A stretch of DNA of 64,000 bases from the NCBI GenBank assembly GCA_964528155.1, contig CAZGRL010000011.1, positions 3,312 to 67,311 on the forward strand. The letters are read 5' to 3'. The position numbers were made by a program, and so were the translations under genes. This document shows positions 1 to 7,693 of the stretch, piece by piece. The notes under the pieces are model-generated. The model ran no database searches and had not been told where the DNA came from. It saw only the letters and a list, made by a program, of their open reading frames with translations. Numbering within the stretch: position 1 is the first letter of the stretch; each line of letters begins with the position of its first letter. Source of the stretch: G001797105 sp964528155 (GTDB lineage: Bacteria > Chloroflexota > Anaerolineae > Anaerolineales > E44-bin32).

Positions 1-56
1 AGATCTGCATGCCCATTTGAGCAGGGTCGCCGGATCGGCTCGATGCGCCGATTCGC

Positions 57-1214
57 TCACGCGTTGATCCCTTCGAGACCTTCCACCCTGGCCAGTGCAC
101 TGTGAATGTCGCTGAAGAGCGTGCCGCCTGCGGCGGCGAGCGCCGCCCGTTTGGGGTCACTGTCGGATACGCCGTAGAGAGCACAATCGATCGATACACC
201 ATGAGTCTTCATGATGTCGACTGCCGCCGTGGCCGAACGCAGGCCCTTGGCAGAATCCTCGAACACGTGCAGCTCACACCCGTCTAGGCGCCTCCATTCT
301 GAATCGAACTTCCCGTCCATGACCAGCGCGGCAGAGGCCTCCAGCGCTTCCCTCACAGGCTCACCCAACGCGAGGCGAAGGGCGGCCAGGGCGTGAACGG
401 GCGAAGGCTTGAGCAGATCTCCCGACCCCAGGCCTCGCCGCTGAGCGATCCATCCCAATCCTCCGCCTCCCACAATTCCGAGGGTCAGCCCGCTGGCCTC
501 GAGGCCGAGTTCGGCTTCCGGGGTATCGAAGGCGCCGTCGGGAGGCGTTGATGGTCGATTGGTGAAGATCACGGCTGCGTGGCTGGCGCTGTTTGCCCAC
601 TCTTTGAGCAGTCGCCGAGCAACATCATCCAGGCGAGGGCGATCATGCATCAGCAAGGTGCTCTCAACCGCAAGCATCGGCCGTACACCGTAGATCTCCA
701 CGTATCTCCGGCTGCCGAGATTGAACTCCTGGATCAGGCGATGGATCGGGGAGCGATCGAACTGCCGCGTGCTGCGAATCAAGGCGTGCAGGAATCCCTT
801 CTGTTCGACCGACAGGAAGCGACATTGTCGCAGCAAGGCCTCCTCGGCTTCGCCCAACGGACCAAACCGTCCTGCGTCGGGCGCGCGCAGTCCGTTCACG
901 AAATCCCGAAACGTCGGCACGGGCAGATTATGCTTGGGCGCTGTCGGCCACTCGGCATCGAGCGTGAGCGTGTGATCGGGATGCTGCTCCCACAACTGCG
1001 CGAGCATCAGGGAGACGCAGACCGTCGCCGAGTCCCATTCGGCGGTCAGGCCGAATGCCTCGAACACGTCGATGTCTTCATCCGACAGTGCGACGTCTGG
1101 ATAGCCGAGTCTCCGTCCGAAATAGCCCACTGCTCCGCGCAGCGCCGTCCGATATCCGTTGCTGAACAACAGGACGTCGTCGAGATCGAGCAGGAGCAAT
1201 CGAAGGTGAGACAT
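57..1214 (-). CDS. HAD-superfamily-like protein
   Basis: Predicted soluble protein of about 385 residues. The N-terminus carries LLLLDLDDVL, which fits HAD motif I (DxDx) with the nucleophile Asp near residue 10. A later stretch AVIFTNRP matches the hydrophobic strand plus T/S of motif II. The C-terminal part with MDGKFDSEW and ELHVFEDSAKGLRSA resembles the motif III/IV acidic region (ED followed by S/GL). It is longer than common HAD phosphatases, so a large cap insertion is likely. The start is uncertain: ATG at 1214 gives a normal distance to motif I, while GTG at 1232 would overlap the upstream gene by 8 bases. It follows the 1225-2010 gene on the same strand and probably forms an operon with it. 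The substrate cannot be deduced. Confidence 0.65.
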   Translation of the reverse strand: MSHLRLLLLDLDDVLLFSNGYRTALRGAVGYFGRRLGYPDVALSDEDIDVFEAFGLTAEWDSATVCVSLMLAQLWEQHPDHTLTLDAEWPTAPKHNLPVPTFRDFVNGLRAPDAGRFGPLGEAEEALLRQCRFLSVEQKGFLHALIRSTRQFDRSPIHRLIQEFNLGSRRYVEIYGVRPMLAVESTLLMHDRPRLDDVARRLLKEWANSASHAAVIFTNRPSTPPDGAFDTPEAELGLEASGLTLGIVGGGGLGWIAQRRGLGSGDLLKPSPVHALAALRLALGEPVREALEASAALVMDGKFDSEWRRLDGCELHVFEDSAKGLRSATAAVDIMKTHGVSIDCALYGVSDSDPKRAALAAAGGTLFSDIHSALARVEGLEGINA

Positions 1215-1224
1215 TCGCGCTGGA

Positions 1225-2010
1225 TCAGTCACTCGATGCGCCGATTGCTTCGATGCTCAACTCTCGCAGCTCGAGCGACTGGGATTCAGATGTCGGGAGA
1301 ACTCCAAACCGGAAACCGCCCTCAGGGGAGGCGACGGCGTACTGATTGTCGATCCAGGCGACGAAACCCAATGGGCCGGAGGGCGGTGCCCGGGCTATGA
1401 GGATCTCCTCCTCATCGACGAAGAAGCGCGCCTCGTCATCAGTCCAGGAGAGAGCGTAGTGCTGCCAGGCGTCCAGCGGTGCCTCGATAGGAGTCTCGGC
1501 CGCCGCCACCATCCCGAGCGCCGTCTTCATCACCGTCCGGCTTGTGAAGTTGATCTGCGCCAGAGCGGCTGCCACCCCGGCGGCTGGCACCAGAAGAATC
1601 GATGGAACCGAAGGCGATCGGAGACTGGAAGCCTTCCAACCGTGAGATGGCATCTCAGGCAGGAAACGCATGTCGTTGGGCGGAGAGCCATAGAAGAACC
1701 AGAGCGCCTGAGGCGGAGCGGGGAGGCGCCGAGCAGCCCCGCCTTGTCCGAGAGAGAAACTGAATGGGTCGTTCCAGAACCCAAATCCGAGGGTCCCCGT
1801 CGGGCGGGGGGACGAAGCCCGGGCGGACAGACTCATCCGCAGTGGAGGCCGCCAGGGAAAATCGCGCCGTCGCACGCCGGCGTAGTCATCCACCTGAGCA
1901 TCGGCATAGCCGCGATCGATCGCCGGCAGCTCAAGGTGGATCGATCCGTCAGAGATCGACACCCGCCCCCCGGAGATTTCGACGGCCTTCAGATTCGTCT
2001 GGAGTCCCAT
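1225..2010 (-). CDS. hypothetical protein, possible concanavalin-like (LamG/GH16-type) beta-sandwich
   Basis: About 261 residues. The C-terminal half has the pattern of a concanavalin-A-like lectin/glucanase sandwich: WQHYALSWTDDEARFFVDEEE (W..Y.l.W....v.ffvDg.) followed by PLGFVAWIDNQYA and a final ELRELSIEA strand. No catalytic ExDxE motif of GH16 enzymes is visible, so a binding or structural role is as likely as an enzymatic one. No signal peptide is seen from the chosen start. I chose ATG 2010 rather than the longest frame (2118) because a perfect TATAAT lies on this strand at 2025-2020, which would put transcription start almost at this ATG. The next gene (HAD-like) starts about 10 bases downstream. 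Confidence 0.5.
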   Translation of the reverse strand: MGLQTNLKAVEISGGRVSISDGSIHLELPAIDRGYADAQVDDYAGVRRRDFPWRPPLRMSLSARASSPRPTGTLGFGFWNDPFSFSLGQGGAARRLPAPPQALWFFYGSPPNDMRFLPEMPSHGWKASSLRSPSVPSILLVPAAGVAAALAQINFTSRTVMKTALGMVAAAETPIEAPLDAWQHYALSWTDDEARFFVDEEEILIARAPPSGPLGFVAWIDNQYAVASPEGGFRFGVLPTSESQSLELRELSIEAIGASSD

Positions 2011-2019
2011 CCCACGGCG

Positions 2020-2025
2020 ATTATA
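2020..2025 (-). promoter_or_regulatory. candidate -10 box for the 2010 gene
   Basis: TATAAT on the minus strand. Its 3' end is 9 bases before the ATG at 2010, so the transcript would start about 3 bases before the start codon (leaderless or nearly so). No good -35 is visible. Confidence 0.45.
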
Positions 2026-2100
2026 CCGGGTGGGATCCACCACCTCAGGCCGGCCCCCAAAATGACGAGAGGGTCGCGCAGGAGAGTATCCGTCTTGTTT

Positions 2101-2128
2101 TTGCGTCCTCAGGTCCATCAGGTATAAT
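2101..2128 (+). promoter_or_regulatory. sigma70-type promoter of the MBL-fold gene
   Basis: TTGCGT (2101-2106), 16-base spacer, TATAAT (2123-2128). It is followed by a Shine-Dalgarno CTGGAGG at 2144-2150 just ahead of the ATG at 2155. Confidence 0.6.
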
Positions 2129-2154
2129 CGGTCGATCTCCGTCCTGGAGGCTGA

Positions 2155-2790
2155 ATGGACATCACCTGGTACGGCCTGTCATGTTTCCGAATGAGCGAAC
2201 GCGGCTTGGCGACCGTTGTCACTGATCCGTATGCCCCCGAGTTCGGCTTGCCTTCGCTCAAGCTCAAGGCCGACATCGTCACGGTCAGCCACGACGCGCC
2301 CGGACACAATTACCTGAAGGGCGTCAAGGGTGAACGCAGGGCGATTACCGGGCCGGGTGAATACGAAGTCGGCGGGGTGTTCATCACCGGGATCACCATG
2401 GGTGGTTCCAAGAAGAATGGAACGGGGGCGAATACGCTCTACGTTTTCGACTTTGAGGGTGTGGCGGTCGCGCACCTCGGGGATCTCTCCCACGTGCCGT
2501 CGCAGGCGGAGATCGAGGATCTGGGGGCGGTCGACATCGCCCTGGTCCCCGTCGGCGGCGGCAGCGCGCTCAAGGCATCCGAGGCGGCTGAGGTCATCAG
2601 CCTCATCGAGCCATCGATTGTGATCCCGATGCACTACAAAGTCGGAAAGATCGAGTTGAAGCTTTCTCCGGTGACGAGATTCCTCTCTGAAATGGGGTTG
2701 ACCCAGATCGATCCGCTGCCGGCGCTTAGGATCAGCAAGACGTCGCTCTCGGAGGAGACGCAGGTCGTAGTGCTCCAGCCGGCGAATTGA
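2155..2790 (+). CDS. metallo-beta-lactamase-fold hydrolase (UlaG/UPF0173-like)
   Basis: 211 residues. The order of elements fits the compact MBL superfamily subgroup related to L-ascorbate-6-phosphate lactonase and UPF0173: MDITWYGLSCF at the start, TDPY after the second strand, VSHDAPGHN in place of the HxHxDH motif, GPGEYEVGG, HLGDLSH, then VPVGGG and PMHYK near the C-terminus. The first metal motif is degenerate (S-H-D-A-P-G-H), which also occurs in non-classical members, so metal content and activity are uncertain. Likely cytoplasmic. It has its own promoter, diverging from the 2010 gene, and a strong GGAGG ribosome-binding site. The substrate is unknown. Confidence 0.75.
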   Translation: MDITWYGLSCFRMSERGLATVVTDPYAPEFGLPSLKLKADIVTVSHDAPGHNYLKGVKGERRAITGPGEYEVGGVFITGITMGGSKKNGTGANTLYVFDFEGVAVAHLGDLSHVPSQAEIEDLGAVDIALVPVGGGSALKASEAAEVISLIEPSIVIPMHYKVGKIELKLSPVTRFLSEMGLTQIDPLPALRISKTSLSEETQVVVLQPAN

Positions 2791-2867
2791 CAGCAGGGAG
2801 GGGCTTGGGCGGTTGTTCGGCCGGGATGATCCGGCACGTGTCGACATACGATGGTGAAAGGGTCGGA

Positions 2868-3170
2868 ATGGCAGTTAAGCTGCTCATGACATGGGATATC
2901 GTCGAGGGACGCGAGCAGGAGTATTTCGAATTCGTGATCAGAGAATTCGTCCCGGGGATGCAGCGGTTGGGTATCAAGCCCACTGAGGCTTGGTACACAA
3001 CCTACGGACAACGACCACAAATCCTGACAGGAGGGATGACCGACAACCTGCAGGTCATGCAGCAGGCCCTCTCCACGGACGACTGGGGGCATCTCAAAGA
3101 CAAGCTCATGGAGTTCGTGACGAACTTCGACTTGAAAGTCATCCATGCGACGGGAGGGTTTCAGCTCTGA
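2868..3170 (+). CDS. small conserved-type hypothetical protein
   Basis: 100 residues from ATG 2868, chosen because a purine-rich GTGAAAGGG sits just upstream; the longer frame from 2787 has an unlikely N-terminus. The sequence (MAVKLLMTWDI, then YFEFVIREFVPGM, then a second amphipathic half ending in KVIHATGGF) resembles a ferredoxin-like or NIPSNAP-like alpha/beta fold by pattern only. Soluble, no recognisable active site. A perfect hairpin starts 9 bases after the stop, so it is probably the last gene of the unit begun at 2155. Confidence 0.55.
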   Translation: MAVKLLMTWDIVEGREQEYFEFVIREFVPGMQRLGIKPTEAWYTTYGQRPQILTGGMTDNLQVMQQALSTDDWGHLKDKLMEFVTNFDLKVIHATGGFQL

Positions 3171-3178
3171 GACGAAGA

Positions 3179-3211
3179 AGGCTCCCGGAGCCTTCAAGGC
3201 TCCGGGAGCCT
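3179..3211. terminator. perfect hairpin, first copy of a repeated palindrome
   Basis: Arms GGCTCCCGGAGCC (3180-3192) and GGCTCCGGGAGCC (3198-3210) pair perfectly around TTCAA, with one extra A-T pair outside. It lies between converging genes and can end transcription of the 2868 gene. The same two arms recur at 24151-24181. Confidence 0.6.
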
Positions 3212-3226
3212 CATGATCAACGAAGA

Positions 3227-3249
3227 AGAGCCGGGCTTGCCCCGGCTCT
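3227..3249. terminator. second hairpin between converging genes
   Basis: AGAGCCGGG (3227-3235), 5-base loop, CCCGGCTCT (3241-3249). On the minus strand it follows the fmdB-like stop codon and is followed by TCTTCG. Both this hairpin and the one before it are preceded on the plus strand by CGAAGAAG. Confidence 0.5.
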
Positions 3250-3273
3250 CGATCATTAAGGTAGGAAAGGCGA

Positions 3274-3561
3274 TCACGCTTCGGTGGTCGTCGGCGTGGT
3301 TGAGGTCGACTTCGACTCCGACTCGGAAGTTTCGGACTTGGTCGTGCTCTCGCTCTTCTTGGTGGAGGACATCCACGACGGGGATCGATGATCGGTGGCG
3401 TAGAATCCAGAGCCCTTGAAGACAATGCCCACCGGCAGATAGAGCTTCCGCAGGCTCTCCTCACCGCACTCCGGACACACCATCAGGGGTGGATCGTCGA
3501 AGTGCTGGTGCTCCTCGAACTGTACCCCGCAGCTTTCGCAGCGGTAGGTGTAGATGGGCAT
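3274..3561 (-). CDS. FmdB-family zinc-ribbon protein
   Basis: 95 residues. The N-terminus MPIYTYRCESCG with CPECG about 20 residues later is the hallmark of the FmdB/CxxC_CXXC_SSSS regulatory zinc-ribbon family, with the four Cys ligands at about positions 8, 11, 29 and 32. The family's LRKLY and GSGFY motifs follow. The last 30 residues are a Ser/Thr/Lys/Glu-rich low-complexity tail, which is usual in this family. The role of FmdB-like proteins outside methylotroph amidase regulation is not established. Nucleic-acid or protein binding is inferred. Single gene, converging with the 2868 gene. Confidence 0.85.
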   Translation of the reverse strand: MPIYTYRCESCGVQFEEHQHFDDPPLMVCPECGEESLRKLYLPVGIVFKGSGFYATDHRSPSWMSSTKKSESTTKSETSESESKSTSTTPTTTEA

Positions 3562-3746
3562 CCATTTCCTCCAAACACGATCGGATTATATCGCTCCGAC
3601 CGGCTCGCGGCAAGGCTCGGATTCGGCTGAGTTTGCCGAGAGCTGTATTGAATATACCAGGCGAGTGTTAGTAGGCGGTTAACGCCTTCCAACGAGCAGC
3701 GTGCAACCCCGCTTCGCCCCCCGCAAGGCGGCCATCCCTGGTCGCG

Positions 3747-3775
3747 TTGACGCCTTACGCGCGCCCATGTAAGAT
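3747..3775 (+). promoter_or_regulatory. promoter of rnpB
   Basis: TTGACG (3747-3752), 17-base spacer, TAAGAT (3770-3775). The predicted transcript start near 3782 fits the 5' end of the RNase P RNA. Confidence 0.7.
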
Positions 3776-3785
3776 AGAGGTGGCC

Positions 3786-4240
3786 ATGGGTGTGCCGAGC
3801 GGCCGCAGGTGGCAGAGCCACCTGAGGAAAGTCCGCGCTTCACAGAGCACGATGCCGGGTAACGCCCGGGCGGGGTGACCCGCAGACAGGGCCACAGAAA
3901 CAGACCGCCTGGCCTATCGTGGATCGCCGCCGTCGGTCAACGCCGGGTGCGATGCGCGTTCGGACAGGTAAGGGTGAAAAGGTGGTGTAAGAGACCACCG
4001 GCGTCGGCAGTAATGTCGGCGGCCAGGCAACCCTCATCGGAAGCAAGGCCAAGCAGGGACGAAGCCCGTTCGCGGGCGGGGGGCTGCTCGCCCCCCTTGA
4101 GCCCCGGGTAGGCTGCACGAGCCCTGCGGTAACGCAAGGGCCCAGACAGATGGCCGCTCAGGCGACCGGAGCGGGGAAGAAGGGTCCGCCCGTAAACCCG
4201 CTGCCGGGCCGGACAGAACGCGGCTTACAGGCGCACCGGT
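3786..4240 (+). ncRNA. rnpB: RNase P RNA, bacterial type A-like
   Basis: Catalytic RNA of ribonuclease P, which removes 5' leaders from pre-tRNAs. The universally conserved core is visible: GAGGAAAGTCCGCGCTTC near 3824-3841 (P4 5' strand), ACAGAAA near 3893, GGTAAGGGTGAAA near 3967, and GACAGAACGCGGCTTA near 4213 (P4 3' strand). P1 forms between GGTGTGCC (3789-3796) and GGCGCACC (4230-4237) with one G-U pair. Its length of about 450 nt is on the long side, with a GC-rich helix around 4070-4115 formed by runs of G and C. A sigma70-type promoter precedes it and a hairpin terminator follows. The exact 5' and 3' ends are estimates. Confidence 0.93.
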
Positions 4241-4246
4241 GGTTTC

Positions 4247-4276
4247 GCCCCGGAGGCGTAGGCCTCCGGGGCTTTG
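4247..4276 (+). terminator. rnpB terminator hairpin
   Basis: GCCCCGGAGGC (4247-4257), GTAG loop, GCCTCCGGGGC (4262-4272), followed by TTTG. Confidence 0.7.
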
Positions 4277-4570
4277 TGATTCGGCCCCACATGTCATCCT
4301 GAGCCCCTTGCAGCGGCCAAGGGATCGCCATCATGAACCGATCGCAATGTGCGATTCTAGCATCGGCGATGGTGGGTGAAATGTGAGCGGACCCACCGAT
4401 CCAAGCGGCACGCAGTTGGTCGCCGGATGCGGACCATCCTTCGCTGGCCCCTCTGGCACTCATCCCTCGGGTTGCGGCCTGCGTACGGAGAAGGATAAGA
4501 GAAGAGGAGCCTCCACGGCTCTCATGGCTGGCGGACCTGGGATAGATATGCCCTGCCGCCGGAGAAATCC
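4277..4570. other. intergenic stretch without a gene
   Basis: About 290 bases between rnpB and the cysteine desulfurase stop. It begins with TGTCATCCTGAGCCCC, a phrase typical of bacterial intergenic palindromic repeats, but no complete inverted partner is visible. No coding frame looks convincing. Confidence 0.4.
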
Positions 4571-5980
4571 TCAATTTAGCTTGAAATACTCGGTGAAATC
4601 GGGCGCCCAACCATCCGGCATGTACTCACCCGTCGCAATGTCCTGGGTGTAGACGCGCCGATACTTGCCGTCGGCGATCGCCTGCACCGCCTCAGCGAAG
4701 CGGTCGACCTCATCGAGCGTGTTGTACAGACCGAAGCTCGCCCGGATCAAGCCGGGCATCTCTCTCCTGTCACCCGCCAGCATGCTCCGCCGCGTCTTCT
4801 CGGCCTCCTCGTCTGCCATCCCCAACAATGCCAGGATGTATGGATGGGCACAAAAGCACCCGCTGCGCACACCGATGCCGTGCTCGTAGCTGAGGATCGC
4901 CGCCACCAAGAAGTGGGACATGCCTTCGATCTGAAACGGGACGACTCCGAGACGCGAGGGGGCACTTCCCGGGTCTGCGTCGCCGTACACTCTCACCTTC
5001 TCGATCTGCCCCAGCCGCTCGAGCAAGGCCGCTGTCAGCTCTGCCTCGTGGGCTGCGACCGCCGGCATCCCGATCTCTTCCAGCTCACCGACTGCCAGGG
5101 CCATGGCGATGGCTCCGACGATGTTCGGGCTCCCCGCTTCCTCCCGATCGGGAGGGGCAGCCCAAGTGACCTGGTCGAGGGTCACGATTTCGACTGTGCC
5201 CCCGCCGGTCATGTCGGGCTCGCCGTTTTCGAAAATATCGGTGCGGCCGATCAGCACGCCTGTGCCGTACGGGGCATAGAGCTTGTGAGCCGACAGTGCG
5301 ATGAAGTCGAGGTGCGCCGGATCGTCAAGCGATCGCATGGAAACCTGCCGATGCGGGGCGAGCTGGGCGCAATCGACGAGGATCATCGCCCCGGCGGCAT
5401 GGGCTTTCTCGGCGAAGCGGTGGACTGGAAGGATGTATCCGGTCACATTGCTGGCACCGGTCATCGCCACCAGCCGCAGCCTTCCGGCGTACATCTCGAT
5501 CTTGCGCGCAAGGTCGTCCTCGTCCAGATCGCCGTTTGGTCTGAGGCCCGCGTGAACGACATCCGCCACCTGTCTGAAAGGCAGGTCGTTTGAATGATGT
5601 TCTAAATGGGTCACGATGACAACGTCGTCCTGTTTCAGTGAAAGTCGACGCGCGAGTTTATTGATCGCCTCAGTGGTGTTCTTGACGAAGACGCATGTGT
5701 GGTCCTTCGGATCCGCTCCGACAAAAGCAAGAGTGCGAAGGCGAGAACGCTCGAAAGCCCAGGTCGAGAGCTGCGACTTGAAGCCCGTTCCGCGGTGCAC
5801 GCTGGCGTAGTAATCGAGGAAAGCTTCGACACCACGGCGGACCCCGGCCAACGGCGGTGTGGAGGCGGCGTTGTCGAAATTGATGTAGCGCGCTCGGCCG
5901 CCATCAAGTAGCGGAACCTCAAGATCGAGACCGGAGAAGCGCGATCGAAGAGGGGAAATGGCCTCGATCTCATGCATCAT
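4571..5980 (-). CDS. class V aminotransferase, SufS-like cysteine desulfurase
   Basis: 469 residues. PLP-dependent enzyme predicted to take sulfur from cysteine for Fe-S cluster or thio-cofactor assembly. Visible motifs: FDNAASTPP near residue 35, THLEHHSN (cofactor-binding His), DCAQLAPH (PLP-binding Asp with Q), SAHKLYAPYGTG (Schiff-base Lys), and RSGCFCAHP near residue 375, where the reactive cysteine of the SufS/Csd group sits. A related class V aminotransferase cannot be excluded, because no suf partners lie alongside. An AAGGAG box just upstream supports the start at 5980 or the adjacent ATG at 5977. It diverges from mraZ. Confidence 0.82.
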   Translation of the reverse strand: MMHEIEAISPLRSRFSGLDLEVPLLDGGRARYINFDNAASTPPLAGVRRGVEAFLDYYASVHRGTGFKSQLSTWAFERSRLRTLAFVGADPKDHTCVFVKNTTEAINKLARRLSLKQDDVVIVTHLEHHSNDLPFRQVADVVHAGLRPNGDLDEDDLARKIEMYAGRLRLVAMTGASNVTGYILPVHRFAEKAHAAGAMILVDCAQLAPHRQVSMRSLDDPAHLDFIALSAHKLYAPYGTGVLIGRTDIFENGEPDMTGGGTVEIVTLDQVTWAAPPDREEAGSPNIVGAIAMALAVGELEEIGMPAVAAHEAELTAALLERLGQIEKVRVYGDADPGSAPSRLGVVPFQIEGMSHFLVAAILSYEHGIGVRSGCFCAHPYILALLGMADEEAEKTRRSMLAGDRREMPGLIRASFGLYNTLDEVDRFAEAVQAIADGKYRRVYTQDIATGEYMPDGWAPDFTEYFKLN

Positions 5981-6048
5981 GTGACTCCTTCCTCGATAGA
6001 CCAGTGCATATGGGAATAAGGTACTGGACCCGGTGGTACCCCTGGCGG

Positions 6049-6078
6049 TTGCATGCCCAGTTTCTATTGGTATATACT
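6049..6078 (+). promoter_or_regulatory. promoter of the dcw cluster
   Basis: TTGCAT (6049-6054), 18-base spacer, TATACT (6073-6078). The predicted start near 6085 falls just before the MraZ repeats, as expected for autorepression. Confidence 0.65.
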
Positions 6079-6088
6079 GTGTGCACTT

Positions 6089-6113
6089 GTGGGACGAAGT
6101 GGGGGGAAGTGGG
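6089..6113 (+). promoter_or_regulatory. MraZ operator, three GTGGG repeats
   Basis: GTGGG occurs at 6089, 6099 and 6109, an exact 10-base period that puts the repeats on one face of the helix. Known MraZ boxes are TGGG-type direct repeats with this spacing upstream of mraZ. They lie at about +4 to +28 of the predicted transcript, so binding would block initiation or clearance. Confidence 0.8.
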
Positions 6114-6152
6114 ACGCCGGGCTTTTCCGGCGTTCGGCCTTTAGGAGATGAA

Positions 6153-6599
6153 TTGGAACACTTGTTCTTCGGTCAGTACTCCCACAATATCGACTCAAAA
6201 GGACGCCTCACGGTACCTGTGCGCTTCCGCGACCCGTTGCAGGACGGAGCATACGTCATGCAGGGTTTCGAGCGCAACCTCATGGTTTATACCACAGACG
6301 ACTTCAAAAAGCTCGCGCAGCGGGCGAGCATGTTGACCACGACCAACGTAAACGCGCGCGCGGTCAAGCGGATGATCTTTGGCCGTGCTACGGAAGTGGG
6401 CCTCGACTCAACGGGGCGTATCTTGATCCCCAGTTTCCTTCGCGAATACGCGCAGCTGCAAGACGAGGTCATTCTCGTCGGCGCGGGTGAATACTTCGAG
6501 GTTTGGGACTCGAAGTCGTGGAACCAAGAGCTGGTGTCTGTAACCGACCCGGACATCAACGCCAAGCGATTCACTGAATTCGACCTCTCCACGGGGTAG
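6153..6599 (+). CDS. mraZ: transcriptional regulator MraZ
   Basis: 148 residues, the usual MraZ length. DNA-binding regulator of the dcw cluster that forms ring-shaped oligomers and binds repeats in its own promoter. The two SpoVT/AbrB-like halves are visible: FGQYSHNIDSKGRLTVPVRF in the first and a repeat with LDSTGRILIPSFLREYA in the second, each with the D-(S)-x-GR motif. The start is TTG 6153: AGGAG at 6143-6147 sits 5 bases upstream, and the frame to its left has no family similarity. The operator repeats lie 40-60 bases upstream. rsmH begins 3 bases after its stop. Confidence 0.93.
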   Translation: MEHLFFGQYSHNIDSKGRLTVPVRFRDPLQDGAYVMQGFERNLMVYTTDDFKKLAQRASMLTTTNVNARAVKRMIFGRATEVGLDSTGRILIPSFLREYAQLQDEVILVGAGEYFEVWDSKSWNQELVSVTDPDINAKRFTEFDLSTG

Positions 6600-6602
6600 G
6601 CC

Positions 6603-7556
6603 ATGCTCGCGTCGCCGAACGCCGCCGGCGCCGGCCAACACACCCCGGTACTTTACCAACAGGTGCTCTCCGCCCTCCGTCCGAGCGCGGGGAGCCGATA
6701 TATTGACGGTACCCTCGGAGCAGGGGGACATGCCTTCGGCGTTCTGGAGGCCTCGAGCCCCGACGGGTCGCTCCTGGGGATCGATCGGGATTCGGACGCG
6801 CTGAATCAAGCCGCCTCCCGCCTGATCGTCTTCGGGGCAAGGGCCCTGCTGCGGCAGGGCTCCTTTGCAGCTATGAGATCGTTGGCCGAGGCTGAGGGAT
6901 GGAACAGCGTTCAGGGTGTGTTGCTCGACCTGGGGCTGTCATCCATGCAGCTGGCGGATCCTTCGCGCGGGTTCTCCTTCCAACAAGATGGTCCGCTCGA
7001 CATGCGCTTCGACCGCTCGCAGCCTTTTTCGGCGGCAGATCTTGTCAATCACGCCTCTGAACGAGAGCTGGTCGACGTCCTGGCGCGCTTCGGTGAAGAG
7101 CCGCGCGCCCGCAGAATCGCCAGGGCGATCGTCGCCGCCAGGCCGCTCACCTCGACAACCGAGCTGGCAAGCGTGGTCGCCGGTTCACTGCGCGGAGGGA
7201 GATCGCGGATCCATCCGGCAACGCGTACTTTCCAGGCATTGCGGATTGCCGTCAACGATGAGTTGACGACTCTCGAGACGGGCCTGGAACAGGCGGTTGA
7301 TCTGTTGGGGCCGGGCGGTCGCGTGGTCGTGATCGCTTTCCATTCCCTCGAAGACAGGATCGTCAAAGGGTTCTTCCGAATGGAAAGCCGGGACTGCATC
7401 TGCCCGCCGGAGCAGCCCGTGTGCACATGTGGGCATCGGGCCCGTCTGAAGAACATCACACCTCGGCCCATCCAGCCGACGGAGGAGGAAGTAAGGGCGA
7501 ACCCCAGATCCAGGAGCGCCCGGATGCGCGTAGCCGAAAGGCTCGAACTGGCATGA
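6603..7556 (+). CDS. rsmH: 16S rRNA (cytosine1402-N4)-methyltransferase RsmH
   Basis: 317 residues (also called MraW). SAM-dependent methylation of C1402 in 16S rRNA. Visible motifs: HTPVLYQQVL at the N-terminus, IDGTLGAGGHA near residue 36 (SAM-binding loop), GIDRDSDAL (acidic end of strand 2), LLDLGLSSMQL, the family signature RGFSFQQDGPLDMR, and VIAFHSLEDRIVK near the C-terminus. It starts 3 bases after mraZ. Its stop overlaps the ATG of a 46-codon frame (ATGA), and the whole cluster is tightly packed. Confidence 0.95.
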   Translation: MLASPNAAGAGQHTPVLYQQVLSALRPSAGSRYIDGTLGAGGHAFGVLEASSPDGSLLGIDRDSDALNQAASRLIVFGARALLRQGSFAAMRSLAEAEGWNSVQGVLLDLGLSSMQLADPSRGFSFQQDGPLDMRFDRSQPFSAADLVNHASERELVDVLARFGEEPRARRIARAIVAARPLTSTTELASVVAGSLRGGRSRIHPATRTFQALRIAVNDELTTLETGLEQAVDLLGPGGRVVVIAFHSLEDRIVKGFFRMESRDCICPPEQPVCTCGHRARLKNITPRPIQPTEEEVRANPRSRSARMRVAERLELA

Positions 7557-7693
7557 AAGTTGCACATGCCACTCTGGAAGCTCCGCTGAAGGGGCCAGGA
7601 GTGAGATCGGGGCCGGGGCGGAGACGAATTCTCCTCCTCGTGGCATTCCACCGATGCGATCGAGACCATCCATACTCCAGGGGAACGCGGTGA
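7553..7693 (+). CDS. possible 46-aa ORF bridging rsmH and ftsL
   Basis: The ATG at 7553 overlaps the rsmH TGA as ATGA, and its own TGA (7691-7693) overlaps the preferred ftsL start codon GTG (7690) as GTGA. The product is basic (MKVAHATLEAPLKG, then GPGRRRILLLVAF) and has no recognisable domain. It may be a small protein, a translational relay that couples ftsL to rsmH, or simply a chance frame in a 130-base gap. If ftsL starts at ATG 7654 instead, the relay idea weakens. Confidence 0.3.
   Translation: MKVAHATLEAPLKGPGVRSGPGRRRILLLVAFHRCDRDHPYSRGTR

Noticed and set aside
579..1400. 273-aa plus-strand frame opposite the HAD-like gene
   Set aside because: It is antisense to a protein with recognisable HAD motifs and has no family features itself.
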